From the NCBI RefSeq assembly GCF_905220565.1, contig NC_059416.1, positions 1,860,001 to 1,924,000 on the forward strand: a DNA stretch of 64,000 bases, in the 5' to 3' direction. Of this stretch, positions 22,436 to 32,526 are shown in pieces (the first letter of the stretch is position 1; each line of letters starts with the position of its first letter). This stretch comes from Melitaea cinxia. Lineage: Eukaryota; Arthropoda; Insecta; Lepidoptera; Nymphalidae. A program made the position numbers and the translations under genes. Below the pieces are notes generated by a model, which had not been told where the DNA came from, made no database searches, and saw only the letters and a list, made by a program, of their open reading frames with translations.

Positions 22436-22570
22436 GGAATTAAACACACACACAAGCATAAACGCCAAGACCACGACAAACCTGTATATGGCCAATACAA
22501 ACGTTTGTCATGAGCGCTGTCAACCTCGCGGCCGCAAGCGCATCAGCTAAGCTATGATCATTGCGTCGTC
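22436..22570 (-). mobile_element. Family-A-type SINE head, cut by the next element
   Basis: The reverse complement has ATAGCTTAGCTGATGCGC, a tRNA A-box-like run, and a degenerate B-box region (GGCCGCGAGGTTGACAGCG). These are followed by TTGTATTGGCCATATACAGG and GGTCTTGGCGTTTATGC. The sequence 5' of the head is where the foldback at 22571 inserted. Confidence 0.65.
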
Positions 22571-22844
22571 GCACAGAGGGAGATTTGACCCAAAAAGCTG
22601 GTCAAAATTCAAAAATTCAAAATTTATAAATATTAGAAAATTTTGCTACATAGTCATAGATAAGGACATAATGAATGATATACCGTAAACTTTCATTCAC
22701 TCTTGCTTCGTTAAACATATCAATCAATCGTCATTTTACCGTCTCGTTTAGATCGTCTTTGTTCTATACGGTTTGCTGCGAAAAACAATTGAAATTTATA
22801 TTTTATTTGAAACAAGATTAAGTGAAACTGAACTTTTTTATATA

Positions 22845-23520
22845 ATGGACCTTTATGCACCAGGTATGTGTAATTAATGTATATTAGTAACTTGGTATTA
22901 TATTGCTTAGTATCTTTAGAAACAAGTTTTTTTCTAACTACCTTCAACATATTATTTATTTTATTCAAAGATTAAATACTTAAGTTTTTTTAATATGTTT
23001 CCCGAATGGTCCCAGCTTGTATTTTTTTTCTACTATTAACCTAATGAGTTGTGAAGAGAATTACATAAAATTTAGGTGCCAATAAGTGCCAATTTTGGAA
23101 TGATATTTTTTTAATTAAATTGACTCTTTTACAAAGCAAAGTTTTATTTGCGTTCAGATATTTATTTACCGTATTTTATGGTTGTAGGTTCTTCTGGGTT
23201 AACTGTTTTATCAAGACACAGTATATATATGATGACTAAGAACATAAATGAGAAGAGTTTTAGCGAAAAAATAGATAAGGTACAAGAAATAATAATAAAT
23301 AAATACAGTTTAAATAGTAAGGAAAAGAAAAAATTTATCACTAAATTTTCAAAGCTAAAGTCGGAAATGAAGTCACGGTGGATAGCTGCAAAAAGAACAG
23401 AAGATAAATTTTTGAAAATAAATCGAGATTGGCTGCAAGGGACAATATCAATGACGAGAAAAAAAATATCAAGTGTTGGTCGTCCCTCTAAAGACTGAAG
23501 ACTTATCGGAGCATAGCAAA
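22845..23520 (+). pseudogene. N-terminal coding fragment of an unidentified transposon protein (left arm)
   Basis: Seen: an ATG at 22845 starts M-D-L-Y-A-P and meets CAG/GTATGT at 22863/22864. A pyrimidine-containing CGTTCAG ends at 23157. Splicing these (294-bp intron) keeps the frame, giving MDLYAPDIYLPYFMVVG. A lysine/glutamate-rich, probably helical part follows (SFSEKIDKVQEIIINKYSLN and KKKFITKFSKLKSEMKSRW), then DWLQGTISM and GRPSKD. The frame stops at 23496, but one base further EDLSEHSKRR continues, so two bases seem lost. Known: GRPxKxF followed by S-x-x-S/T-K-R-R occurs near the N-terminus of many repeat-borne insect and cnidarian proteins; I cannot name the family. No catalytic domain is present. 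The same fragment lies inverted in the right arm (23832-23503), where it ends earlier. Confidence 0.6.
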
Positions 23521-23832
23521 CGTCGCGACGTTTATTGTCCCTTGCAGCCAATCTCGATTCATTTTCAAAAACTTATCTTCTGTTCTTTTTGCAGCTATCC
23601 ACCGTGACTTCATTTCCGACTTTAGCTTTGAAAATTTAGTGATAAATTTTTTCTTTTCCTTACTATTTAAACTGTATTTATTTATTATTATTTCTTGTAC
23701 CTTATCTATTTTTTCGCTAAAACTCTTCTCATTTATGTTCTTAGTCATCATATATATACTGTGTCTTGATAAAACAGTTAACCCAGAAGAACCTACAACC
23801 ATAAAATACGGTAAATAAATATCTGAACGCAA
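23503..23832 (-). pseudogene. Mirror copy of the same coding fragment (right arm)
   Basis: The minus-strand frame repeats DIYLPYFMVVG...DWLQGTI with one substitution (K-I-N to K-M-N) and then runs through the loop junction into unrelated residues (NVATFAMLR). The departure point marks where the inverted duplication ends. Confidence 0.8.
23518..23533. repeat. 16-bp perfect palindrome at the foldback centre
   Basis: AAACGTCGCGACGTTT lies exactly where the coding fragment of the left arm meets the start of the right arm. Confidence 0.85.
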
Positions 23833-24409
23833 ATAAAACTTTGCTTTGTAAAAGAGTCAATTTAATTAAAAAAATATCATTCCAAAATTGGCACTTATTG
23901 GCACCTAAATTTTATGTAATTCTCTTCACAACTCATTAGGTTAATAGTAGAAAAAAAATACAAGCTGGGACCATTCGGGAAACATATTAAAAAAACTTAA
24001 GTATTTAATCTTTGAATAAAATAAATAATATGTTGAAGGTAGTTAGAAAAAAACTTGTTTCTAAAGATACTAAGCAATATAATACCAAGTTACTAATATA
24101 CATTAATTACACATACCTGGTGCATAAAGGTCCATTGTATAAAAAAGTTCAGTTTCACTTAATCTTGTTTCAAATAAAATATAAATTTCAATTGTTTTTC
24201 GCAGCAAACCGTATAGAACAAAGACGATCTAAACGAGACGGTAAAATGACGATTGATTGATATGTTTAACGAAGCAAGAGTGAATGAAAGTTTACGGTAT
24301 ATCATTCATTATGTCCTTATCTATGACTATGTAGCAAAATTTTCTAATATTTATAAATTTTGAATTTTTGAATTTTGACCAGCTTTTTGGGTCAAATCTC
24401 CCTCTGTGC

Positions 24410-25857
24410 GTCGTCATCATCGTCTACATCAACATTACTTAAAAATGTAACTTAAAATTTAAATAAAAAGAAACTCTTGAGATGATTGCGCTCAAGTACA
24501 TAAAGTAATTCTTTAGGTATTATAGATATATAAAAAATGTCATCTATTCATTCATAATTAGAATTCAGCTTTCACTAGTATCAAGATGTTATTAATTATT
24601 TTAAACTAGAAGAAACAAAAGACGTGACAGGTTTCCTGCTTTGCAAACTGTGTAACGCGTTAATATGAAATAATCGGTGTAACCACGAAATTCTGACTAT
24701 TTTGCATGTTTTCAATATTAATTTGAGACTGTTATCTCAAACTCACCGATCAATTTCCTGCGTGTATTCTCCACGTGACATACGTGACATTGGCGGTATC
24801 AACCGTGCTCCACTGGCACGACTGGAAGCCATTAAACCTCCCAATCAATCAATCCTTACAACCTTCACATTTTTTTTAAATTTTAGAATTCCACGCAAAT
24901 TTTTTCTTTAGAATACTTTAAAAAAAATATTTCAATATCTGGGCAATAATCTGATTGTGCAACAAAATCTCTTAGCTTATATATAAATAAACAAAAAAAA
25001 AGACAAATTATTGTTTCAACTGTTCTTGTGGTTGCGCTAATACATAATACTTTTATTGATGAAGATAATAAAAGTGACTTATCTTAATCGATCAAAAATA
25101 TAAAATCAATAACCTAAATTATAAGAACCAACGAACAGTACAGGTAAAGTAAAGTAAGGTAAGGTGTAAAGACGTCTTTAAGTTAAAACATACAAGTAGC
25201 TCCGAGATGGACGGAATCCCGACACGTCGTGAGTGATTGACGCGACGCGCTCGGACAAAAGGTACGATAGAGAAAAGAAATAAAAGGCGAATTAAAGAAT
25301 AAAAGAGGTATAAAAGAAAACCGCGGAAGTTTCCCGTAGCAGTGGATAATGAATAAGCGATTTGAGTTTTGCATCTTTTGACGATAAGGAAGATAGGAAG
25401 AAGCGAAGAGAAACGAAATTAAGCCACTGAAATATTTTGTCCCAAGATTATTAATAATAAATAATAATGCGTGATGTTTGAAAAAGATACGGGCTATTTA
25501 GAGATTAATGAAAAACGCTAATGATTCAAGCGACAGTATTGGTTAATTTTAAGGCAGATTAAGTGCATTCACTCCTAAGTATATAAAACTCTAAGAGCAT
25601 GCAAAAGTTATGATACTCACACATTCCCTTATTAAATACACAAGCTCATACGATATTTTTTTTCATTGTACGATGTTTAGCCACTTTTGGTGGTTTTTAT
25701 AATTTATATAATAATTCAAAATAAGAAGTTTTACTGACCAAACATTCAAATTCGGATTTAGCGCGTCGAAATACATAAGCCTAGGTGGGTCTCCGGTCTG
25801 GTCAAAGGTACCAGCTGATCACTTTTTTTGTGGGCCGGTGATATGCAAGTGTAAATT
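24410..25857. other. Mostly unassigned; family-P scrap at 24715-24850
   Basis: The P piece has TATCTCAAACTCACCGATCA and ACGTGACATTGGCGG. A short tandem AGTAAAGTAAGGTAAGGT lies at 25146-25164. No coding frame was recognised. Confidence 0.4.
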
Positions 25858-25862
25858 TATTG

Positions 25863-25865
25863 ATA

Positions 25866-25953
<88 letters not shown>
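25863..25953. repeat. (TA)n microsatellite, ~90 bp
   Basis: Nearly uninterrupted alternating TA, with one G near the start. Confidence 0.95.
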
Positions 25954-26383
25954 TTCAATAAATTTACTTTATCAAATATATAAACGGTAATTTGAAAAAT
26001 AAAAAGTACATTCGTTATATGTTTTTGTAGTATGCTTTAAAAATCTTGTATCAATGTATTTTTACACAACTTTTTTTATGTCATTGAAACATACTTATTG
26101 TTAAGACAAAACCACAACCTACCATAAACATGACGAAGTAAATTATCTCCATACACAGAGATAACCATTAAATATACAATATTTGGTTAACCAATCACAA
26201 CCCCATGTTTTTATGGCGAGTGCTCGCTGGGGACTGGTTGCGGCACAACTTCCCCATACAATATCGTACTGTGGGGTTAAATCCCATAGAACTATTAGTT
26301 ATGGGGTATTATGTTCCGATTTTTTTTCTTATAATACCTAAGTACTATAGGAATAACTCTTGTTTTTTTTTTAAATATAATAG
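25954..26383. other. Spacer, nothing recognised
   Basis: 26180-26300 (TTATGGCGAGTGCTCGCTGG) is less AT-rich but matches nothing else here. Confidence 0.4.
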
Positions 26384-26384
26384 G

Positions 26385-26495
26385 GGGCAAATCGACAGTT
26401 GGCTCACCTGGTGGTAAGTGAAAGCAACAGCCATAGACACCCGCAACATCAGAGGATTAGCAGGCGCGTTGCCGACCTTTCAAATAGGGGTATGC
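26385..26495 (-). mobile_element. Family-C fragment
   Basis: GGCTCACCTGGTGGTAAGTG, then ATAGACACCCGCAACATCAG and GGCGCGTTGCCGACC: the part of the element next to its poly(A) end. Confidence 0.75.
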
Positions 26496-26562
26496 TTTTT
26501 TGTTGTTGTGGTTGTTTGCGGATTTTTCAGTAAAATATATGATACGATCTTCAAATAAATAG

Positions 26563-26716
26563 TATTCAATCCTAGTTCGGGTTGTCTGGAAGAAATGGCT
26601 AACTAGCCATAAGACCGCCTCTTTTACTACACATTCTTAAATTGTCTGTATTATTATTATTTTGTATTTGCATATTGTGGTGTACAATAAAGAGTAAATA
26701 AATAAATAAATAAAAT
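26563..26716 (+). mobile_element. LINE 3' tail, family L
   Basis: GGTTGTCTGGAAGAAATGGC, TAGCCATAAGACCGCC, then GTGGTGTACAATAAAGAGTA and a (AAAT)n tail. Strongly similar to 62140-62275. Confidence 0.85.
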
Positions 26717-27475
26717 ATACATTCTGATTTGGCGTTTGCTTCACATTAACTATTTAGTATAAATTAATTTACTCATATTATACGCAAGATGATCAAGTGC
26801 ATTTATGCCTACTTGAATGAAGACTTTTTTAAGTGAAGTGATGATAAACATTCATTTCACTTAAAAAATATTAATAACCTTACTCCTTATTAATAATGTT
26901 AGTATAAATGTAATGTTGTTTTTGGGATAAAAGTTGAGATGATCCGCCACGCTGCTCTATTGCAGGTTGACGAATAATTTCATTACTATTAAAACAAATC
27001 GCTAACAAGTACTTAATAACAACTAAGATCAACGTATTAACGTGCTCTAAGGCATTGTGGAAAGACCGAAAAGGTCATACTTAGACTAGAAAGAAAAACG
27101 CCACCAACGGGAATTAAAGCCGTCGGATATTACGACTTTCTTTTTATTAAAAACAGTATCAAAATTATTACATATATTATTACAATTATTATAAAGAGTA
27201 TTAAAACGCCACTTAGGTTTATATCTACGTCCATCTACGTCTATCTACGTCGATTTTCAATTCTTTATCTATCTCTGAATTTGCTTACCAGAGATAGGAT
27301 TTTGACGTAAGCGCTATAAAATTGTTTCAAATCTATAGCTAGTAGGCTAAACCCAAGATAGATAGATACGTCACCAACAAGACAATATAAATTAGGCAGT
27401 TAAACGTGTATGCCACATTCTCTTATTTTAAGCACGCTGGGATTGAATAGAAAGTCAGGAATATACAATTTTTAT
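26717..27475. other. Unassigned with a 10-bp triple repeat
   Basis: ATCTACGTC occurs three times in register at about 27222-27251. GATAGATA-type motifs follow (27260-27370), recalling the subterminal DNA of the Harbinger-like element at 4799, but no ends were found. A short family-A scrap lies at 26942-26975. Confidence 0.4.
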
Positions 27476-27477
27476 TA

Positions 27478-27815
27478 ATAATCAGCTGTCCTCGCGACTT
27501 CGTCCATGTGGAATTTAACAAAAAAGTTTTTTTTTCAGTTCGTAGTTATAAAATAAATAACTTTCTAAAATTAAAGTAGCCTGAATTACTCCTTATTACA
27601 CCAGTTATCTGCCAGCAAAAGTCCCGTTAAAATCGGTCCAGCCGTTTCAGAGATTAGTTGGATCAAACAGACAGACAGGCACAAAAATTGTAAAAAATGT
27701 TATCTTGGTATATGTACCGTGTATACATCCATATTCATTTGGTAAAAGCTGTTATTTTATTAATACAAACAGACTCTCCAATTGTATTTAGGTACATTTA
27801 TGTGTAAATGATACT
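27478..27815 (+). mobile_element. Helitron-like repeat O
   Basis: CAGCTGTCCTCGCGACTTCG, then CTCCTTATTACACCAG, AAATCGGTCCAGCCGTTTC and CGTGTATACATCCATAT. The inverse copy is at 45172-45522. Ends near CTAG are worn in this copy. Confidence 0.7.
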
Positions 27816-27817
27816 AG

Positions 27818-28133
27818 CTATGTGGCTAAGGCAATAATGAATATAGCCACCCCTCTCTTCCTATGGGTGTCGTAAGAGGCGACTAAGGGGTAACACAGTT
27901 CAACTACCACCTTGGAACTTAAAAAGCCGACCGATGGCGGGATAACTATCAAACTGAAGGCTTTGAAATATATGGCCAACGACCGTCAAGACAGCAGCCC
28001 GGCAGCCCGGCAGCCCTGCGGTCACCAGCCCAGCGTGGTGACTATGGGCAAAACACATGAGTTTATGCCATTTTTGACGGGAACTTGTGGAGGCCTATGT
28101 CTAACAGTGGACTATGATAGGCTGAAATGATGA
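27818..28133 (+). mobile_element. Family-B element, nearly full length
   Basis: From CTATGTGGCTAAGGCA through GTCGTAAGAGGCGACTAAGG to GGACTATGATAGGCTGAAAT and a TGATGATGA tail. A deletion removed part of the CTTCGGTGC block. Confidence 0.88.
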
Positions 28134-28149
28134 TGATAGAAGATACATA

Positions 28150-28421
28150 TGTGCGTTAAACAATAAATAAAGTATTATAATTGCTCTTTTTCCTTGATGC
28201 AGCTTTTCTTCTTCATCTAAAGCAACAGCTATCACTACTAGCTCCGTACTATTGAACAGAACCAAGTAATAATTACGATTACTTGATGACGGGCAAGTTT
28301 TCATTGGAGCTATGTGAACTAAGTTCTGATAAGGGTGAATTGAAACACTAACATAGCACTGTAGCACTGAACTAAGCGGAAACGTTGACGGCTTCAATGG
28401 TATGTGTGAATCGGCCTTTAT
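28150..28421 (-). pseudogene. PIF/Harbinger transposase start with its element end
   Basis: Seen: the minus strand begins at 28421 with AAAGGCCGATTCACAC and leads to a frame containing STELVVIAVALDEEEKLHQG. Known: insect Harbinger transposases commonly start with an S/D-rich stretch, then an E-L-L-V-I-A type segment and an acidic D-E-E-E run. The frame leaves the pattern after about 40 residues and the other element end is missing. The region preceding the DDE domain is therefore all that survives. Similarity is by memory only. Confidence 0.5.
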
Positions 28422-28846
28422 AGCGCAACTCTCGTCGATAGGGCCAGATTTAAATTGAAATTTGATACATACACATTTTTACTGATGTCGTAAAGAACCA
28501 CACACTATCGAATGACTAATAGCCATAACTTTTCCATGTTGGGGTCTGATCTGATAGAGAGTGAATCCCCAAGGTGTTGAGTTATCTATATGGAAATTAA
28601 ATAGTACCCTATTCACACGCAGTTCTTAAAACATTCTTTATATTTAAAACCAGTACATGGCGCAATTGGTGGGACCCGACCTTCTGATTCAGGTCTTCAT
28701 AATACCTGTGTTATAGGTGACAGATTGATATAACTACATTTTATTTTTCATATTTATTTATTTATTTGTATACAATCGACAGTGCTTACAAATATACAGT
28801 ACATTTTTGATAAATATACATACATATAAATAGTAATTACACACAC
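28422..28846. other. Unassigned
   Basis: A LINE-tail-like TATTTATTTATTTATTTG lies at 28752-28769. Nothing else. Confidence 0.4.
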
Positions 28847-28847
28847 A

Positions 28848-29132
28848 CTGACTGAGGTAGGGCACAGCAGGAATTTCCTGCTCAAAATATGGAGCAGCCC
28901 GACTGGGGATGTACCTCGACCTTACAGAAGACCACAGCTAAATAATACTGTTTTCAAGCAGTATTGTGTTCCTGTTGGTGAGTGAGGTGACCACTCCTGG
29001 GGGGATTGGGGATTGGGTTGGCAACGCGCTTGCGATGCTTCTGGTGTTACAGGCGTCTATAAGCTACGGTAATCTCTTACCATCAGGTGAGCCGTACGCT
29101 TGTTTGCCGACCTAGTGATATAAAAAAAAAAA
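28848..29132 (+). mobile_element. Family-C SINE-like element, full length with poly(A)
   Basis: Starts CTGACTGAGGTAGGGCACAG. GCAGGAATTTCCTGC (one base shorter than the usual 16-bp palindrome) follows at once, then CTTACCATCAGGTGAGCCGT and TTTGCCGACCTAGTGATAT before an A12 tail. The A-run fixes the orientation of the family. It has no clear pol III boxes. Confidence 0.9.
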
Positions 29133-29489
29133 AACTCAAGACAGGTACAAAAGCAGAAAGCAGACACACTGCGAACAGCTTCAACGAGCTAGTAAAATAA
29201 AGCCAGCTGGCTGATTTTCATCAACATTATCTAATTATCGATTTCCTAATGTATATATAGCTCAGTAGACTGCACGAAAAAAGCAAGAATTCCACGTCCG
29301 TGCGAAACAGTCCATCAGTTCAAACGTTTTTGTCGCGACAGACGGACCGACGTATTATGTTGTCACAGTGTAACGGTTGATTCAATTAAAATATTTTGTC
29401 TCAAGAAAAGGCTTAGAATAATTCTGTACGAAATGTTTGTATTGCTGTTTGATCCTCCATTTATATTTTTAAGGAAATAATTGACAGTT
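29133..29489. other. Spacer, nothing recognised
   Basis: Moderately AT-rich single-copy DNA. Confidence 0.4.
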
Positions 29490-29492
29490 TTA

Positions 29493-29628
29493 CGCCGAGT
29501 TGCACGAAAAGAAATTAAAATTTAAGTAGTGATTTAACTAATTTAATCGCAAGGATTGTATGAAATTCTTGTGATTAAATTAGTTTAATCTCTACTTAAA
29601 TTTTAATTTCTTTTCGTGCAACTTGGCG
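29493..29628. mobile_element. 136-bp MITE with ~50-bp inverted arms, TTA target
   Basis: CGCCGAGTTGCACGAAAAGA at one end and TCTTTTCGTGCAACTTGGCG at the other, flanked by TTA (29490-29492 and 29629-29631). This fits a Tourist-type (PIF/Harbinger) MITE. Confidence 0.8.
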
Positions 29629-29657
29629 TTAGAGACGTTTGTAGCAATAATTTATGT

Positions 29658-29892
29658 AAAAAAAAACAAGTGTGCTTTAGACCATACGACTGAAGTAAAA
29701 CTTCTTTAGTAATTGGCCTGGACAATAGACCTAAACTGTGTCGTAGATATACGAAAGGTAACTTGCTATGAGAGAAAGAGAGAAAGAAAATGTTATCGCA
29801 TCTCTCTTTCTCTCTTGCTCCGTTCGCTTCGTCGATCACCAGCTTACTCCTCAAGTCAAGTATGCGTAAAGAAGTTTTACTTCACTAAAAAT
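29658..29892 (+). repeat. Repeat family I
   Basis: GTGTGCTTTAGACCATACGA then CTGAAGTAAAACTTC, ending CTCCTCAAGTCAAGTATGCG. GAAGTAAAACTTCTTT near the start is inverted perfectly near the end. The run AGAAAGAGAGAAAG and its complement form a second stem. Confidence 0.8.
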
Positions 29893-29954
29893 AAATCGCC
29901 ATATTGTATGTACGCGCATAGCTTCCGACTGCGTCAAATTGTATAACTCTTTTT

Positions 29955-30200
29955 ATGACTAGCCCATTGGTGCAGTTTGTAGTGTCTCTGCTTTCTGCTC
30001 CGCGGGTTGCGGTTTCGATTCCCTATCAGCATCTGTGGTGTGATATTTGTATTTGTTTATATATGTATTATTTCTATGTATATTTATCAAAAAATATTTA
30101 GCTATATCAGCCGGCTGTTACTTATAACACAAGCATTAAGTTGCTTGCCATAGGAATGGATGACTTGTGTATGTTATAAGATATTTATTATTATTATTGT
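29955..30200 (+). mobile_element. Family-E tRNA-headed SINE
   Basis: GACTAGCCCATTGGTGCAGT resembles an A-box start and GGTTTCGATTCCC (30009-30021) a B-box. The body ends CTTGTGTATGTTATAAGATA with a (TTA)n tail. Confidence 0.75.
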
Positions 30201-30555
30201 GTTCGTTAGTGTCAGAACATGGTTTAGGTAAAAGATAATAAAAAAAAACATCGATATTCACGAAAAAAAAAAACATGGCAGTTCGAAGTCAATGGTCAGC
30301 TAGTTATGTAATAAATAAATGACTAATACCGTATGTAGTAATTTTTTTTAGTTTTTAATTTTATTTAGATACTTTTATACCCAACTACATGCCAGTCACA
30401 TCGTAATTTAATTCTAACTATACAATCAAATGAGGCTGAATAGTATTATGACCTCATTAGAAGTTGGACAAGCGAGTATAACATGGAATATTCCAGTATC
30501 TAAACTGTTCAAATTCATATCTCATAATGGCTTCTCTGCTAGATTGAAATTGCAA
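30201..30555. other. Spacer with no clear feature
   Basis: AT-rich. The 3' half may already belong to the LINE tail that follows. Confidence 0.35.
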
Positions 30556-30778
30556 TTTACAATTATACATTTAGTACAATTTACAAATATACATTTTACA
30601 ATTAGCAAATGTTGTGACCATTCTTCCCTACAGAATCTACGTTCTGAATCGGTGGTAGCTTCACTTTTACAAAAATAATAATCATTTTTAAAATTTTAAT
30701 TTGTAAAATGACTGTTCAAAAGTGCTCTCTATTTGAATAAAGTTGCTTTTGATTTTGATTTTTGATTTTGTAGGCACA
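30556..30778 (+). mobile_element. LINE 3' tail, family F
   Basis: CAGAATCTACGTTCTGAATC then GGTGGTAGCTTCAC, TTTGAATAAAG and a GATTTTGATTTTTGATTTTG tail. A polyadenylation-like AATAAAG precedes the tail. Confidence 0.75.
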
Positions 30779-31338
30779 TCTTTGACAGTCTTAGGCATCT
30801 AGAGATCATCTCACAGATGGGGGAGCTAGCGTTGAAAAAACATTTGTTAAGATGCACTACAAGTAATTATCTTAATTAAAAACTTCTTCATATATATATT
30901 TGAATTAATGCCTTTCAATAGTGCTAAAAATTGCGCAAACATCACGTAGAACATAAATGATACAAAGCAGACTTATTATTAGAATTTTGAAGAAACGAAA
31001 GTTAAAACCAATATAACACTTAAATTTAAAAGAATATAAAATGCTAATTTGACAAGACAGTGTCGATTAATAACATAGCCGTTGAGAGTATTTAACAATA
31101 GTATAGTCATAAGCTAAGGTAAGCGGTTACCGTCGGCGAATGTTAGCGCGACCCCATCTCGCCCCACCCTGGCGGACGACTGCTCACACATGGTGGTTTT
31201 TTAGTCAGTAGGAGTCTGACATAACCCTCTGGCGCTTCCGCGCTGGAGGGTATCCATGATGGATTTTCCCCACGTTTATACAGGTTCCTGTCTTAATAAT
31301 TAATTAAATATTAAAAGATAAAAGGTTATGTTAAGGTT
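30779..31338. other. Unassigned
   Basis: A G+C-rich patch at 31130-31260 (CGCGACCCCATCTCGCCCCA) is single-copy in the window and carries no frame. Confidence 0.4.
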
Positions 31339-31339
31339 A

Positions 31340-31563
31340 AGGACGTCACGTTTGTGCAGTCCTTGTGGGTCTCCCCACCGTGCCCCGGCGAGCACGTAAG
31401 CCGTCGGTTCCGGTTGTTATCATGTACACCTGACAGCGATCATTACTCATAGTAGGGAATATATCCGCCAACCCGCATTGTAGCAGCGTGATGGATTAAG
31501 CTGTGATCCTTCTCCTACATGGGAAAAGAGGCCTATGCCCAGCAGTGGGATATTACAGACTGA
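31340..31563 (+). mobile_element. Family-A SINE, head deleted, tail intact
   Basis: From TTTGTGCAGTCCTTGTGGGT through GTCGGTTCCGGTTGTTATCA to GAGGCCTATGCCCAGCAGTG and TATTACAGACTGA. The last part reads E-A-Y-A-Q-Q-W-D-I-T-stop in one frame. Confidence 0.88.
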
Positions 31564-31566
31564 AGT

Positions 31567-31800
31567 GTAAGTCAGAAAACAAGCGTACAGCTCACCTGAT
31601 AGTAAGCGGTTATTGTAGTTTACAGACACCTGCAACGCCAGAAGAATCGCAAGAGAGTTGCCGATCCTACCTCTAACCCTCCCCAGGAGCTTGAGAGTTG
31701 TATTATTTAGCTGTAATCTTCTGTCAATTTTAATGTCTTCTCCAGACGGTCTGCTTCAGATATTGAGAAGGATATACACTGACTTAATGATTTCATTTAG
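31567..31800 (-). mobile_element. Family-C element, diverged
   Basis: ACAAGCGTACAGCTCACCTG, then CCCCAGGAGCTTGAG and CTTCTCCAGACGGTCTGC, in reverse orientation. It abuts the preceding SINE. Confidence 0.8.
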
Positions 31801-32434
31801 AGCAAAATTAAAATTATAATATTATAGTATAAATGTACAAATAAATGTACGTATATATAGGTTGGTAATTTTATAATAACTTTTAGTATGAAAACATTTA
31901 TGTCTTAGGGGAATATTCCAGGGGAGTTCATAAATATTTTTGGTATCACAGGTAACGTTTTATTATTCGATTATTAAGGCTTAGGTATTTTTTTATAAAA
32001 TCATTATTAAAATCAACAACAAAATAATTGTGTTAATTTATTAATATTTGTCGATACTCGATCTATAAAAGAATTTCTGATATTTTCAACAATATCTCTC
32101 ACTTCATCTTTCCTCTGAACAAAGCTTTGGATGTAAAAAGTACACATTGAATCCGTGTTATTTAATAAATGACGTTATAAATTAAACATACAACCTAAAT
32201 TATTTAAGAACACAACAAAACCTAGCAAAAACTTACCAGCATCGGATACGGTCATAGAATAAAATTTTAGATAGACAATATTTTTACAGTTTGTTTTACA
32301 GTTTGGCTTTAAATGATAACTAGGAATATCTGTGCGAATAATTCGCACTAAATAAGTATAATAATTATCACTTTTCAAGAATACAGTTTTTTTAAACATA
32401 AGCAATGATATATATTTTTTTTTTATTGTCGCCG
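31801..32434. other. AT-rich spacer
   Basis: A 90-residue minus-strand frame (32175-32447) shows no recognisable motif and overlaps repeat K, so it is not called as a gene. Confidence 0.4.
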
Positions 32435-32435
32435 G

Positions 32436-32526
32436 TAGAGCAAGCAATTATGTATAAAAAGATGTAGGTATAATTTATGTGGAATAATTGTGAGGCTGTT
32501 TCTAAAAAGGGAGGCCAACATCTTAA
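32436..32526 (+). repeat. Repeat K
   Basis: GGTAGAGCAAGCAATTAT, TAATTGTGAGGCT and TAAAAAGGGAGGCCAACATC also occur inverted at 57327-57422. Confidence 0.75.

Larger units (their letters stand above)
22571..24409. mobile_element. Giant foldback element, 877-bp near-identical arms, 85-bp loop
   Basis: The left arm 22571-23447 and right arm 23533-24409 are equal in length and almost perfect reverse complements. An 82-residue frame is predicted identically in both arms (22720-22968 minus and 24012-24260 plus), and a second frame differs by one residue over about 100. The ends are GCACAGAGGGAGATTTGACC and its complement. GTCGTC flanks both sides (22565-22570 and 24410-24415), a 6-bp duplication that could be 7 bp if a shared C is counted. 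The arms carry the start of an unidentified protein gene (next entry). Superfamily unresolved. Confidence 0.92.

Noticed and set aside
22720..22968. 82-residue frame on the minus strand, mirrored exactly at 24012-24260
   Set aside because: It lies in the presumed intron and flank of the foldback arm, is AT-driven in composition and has no motif. The mirror copy only reflects arm identity.
25863..25953. (TA)n tract as a replication or regulatory signal
   Set aside because: Long TA microsatellites are common in insect DNA and nothing around it supports a function.
32175..32447. 90-residue minus-strand frame
   Set aside because: AT-rich, without motif, and overlapping repeat K.
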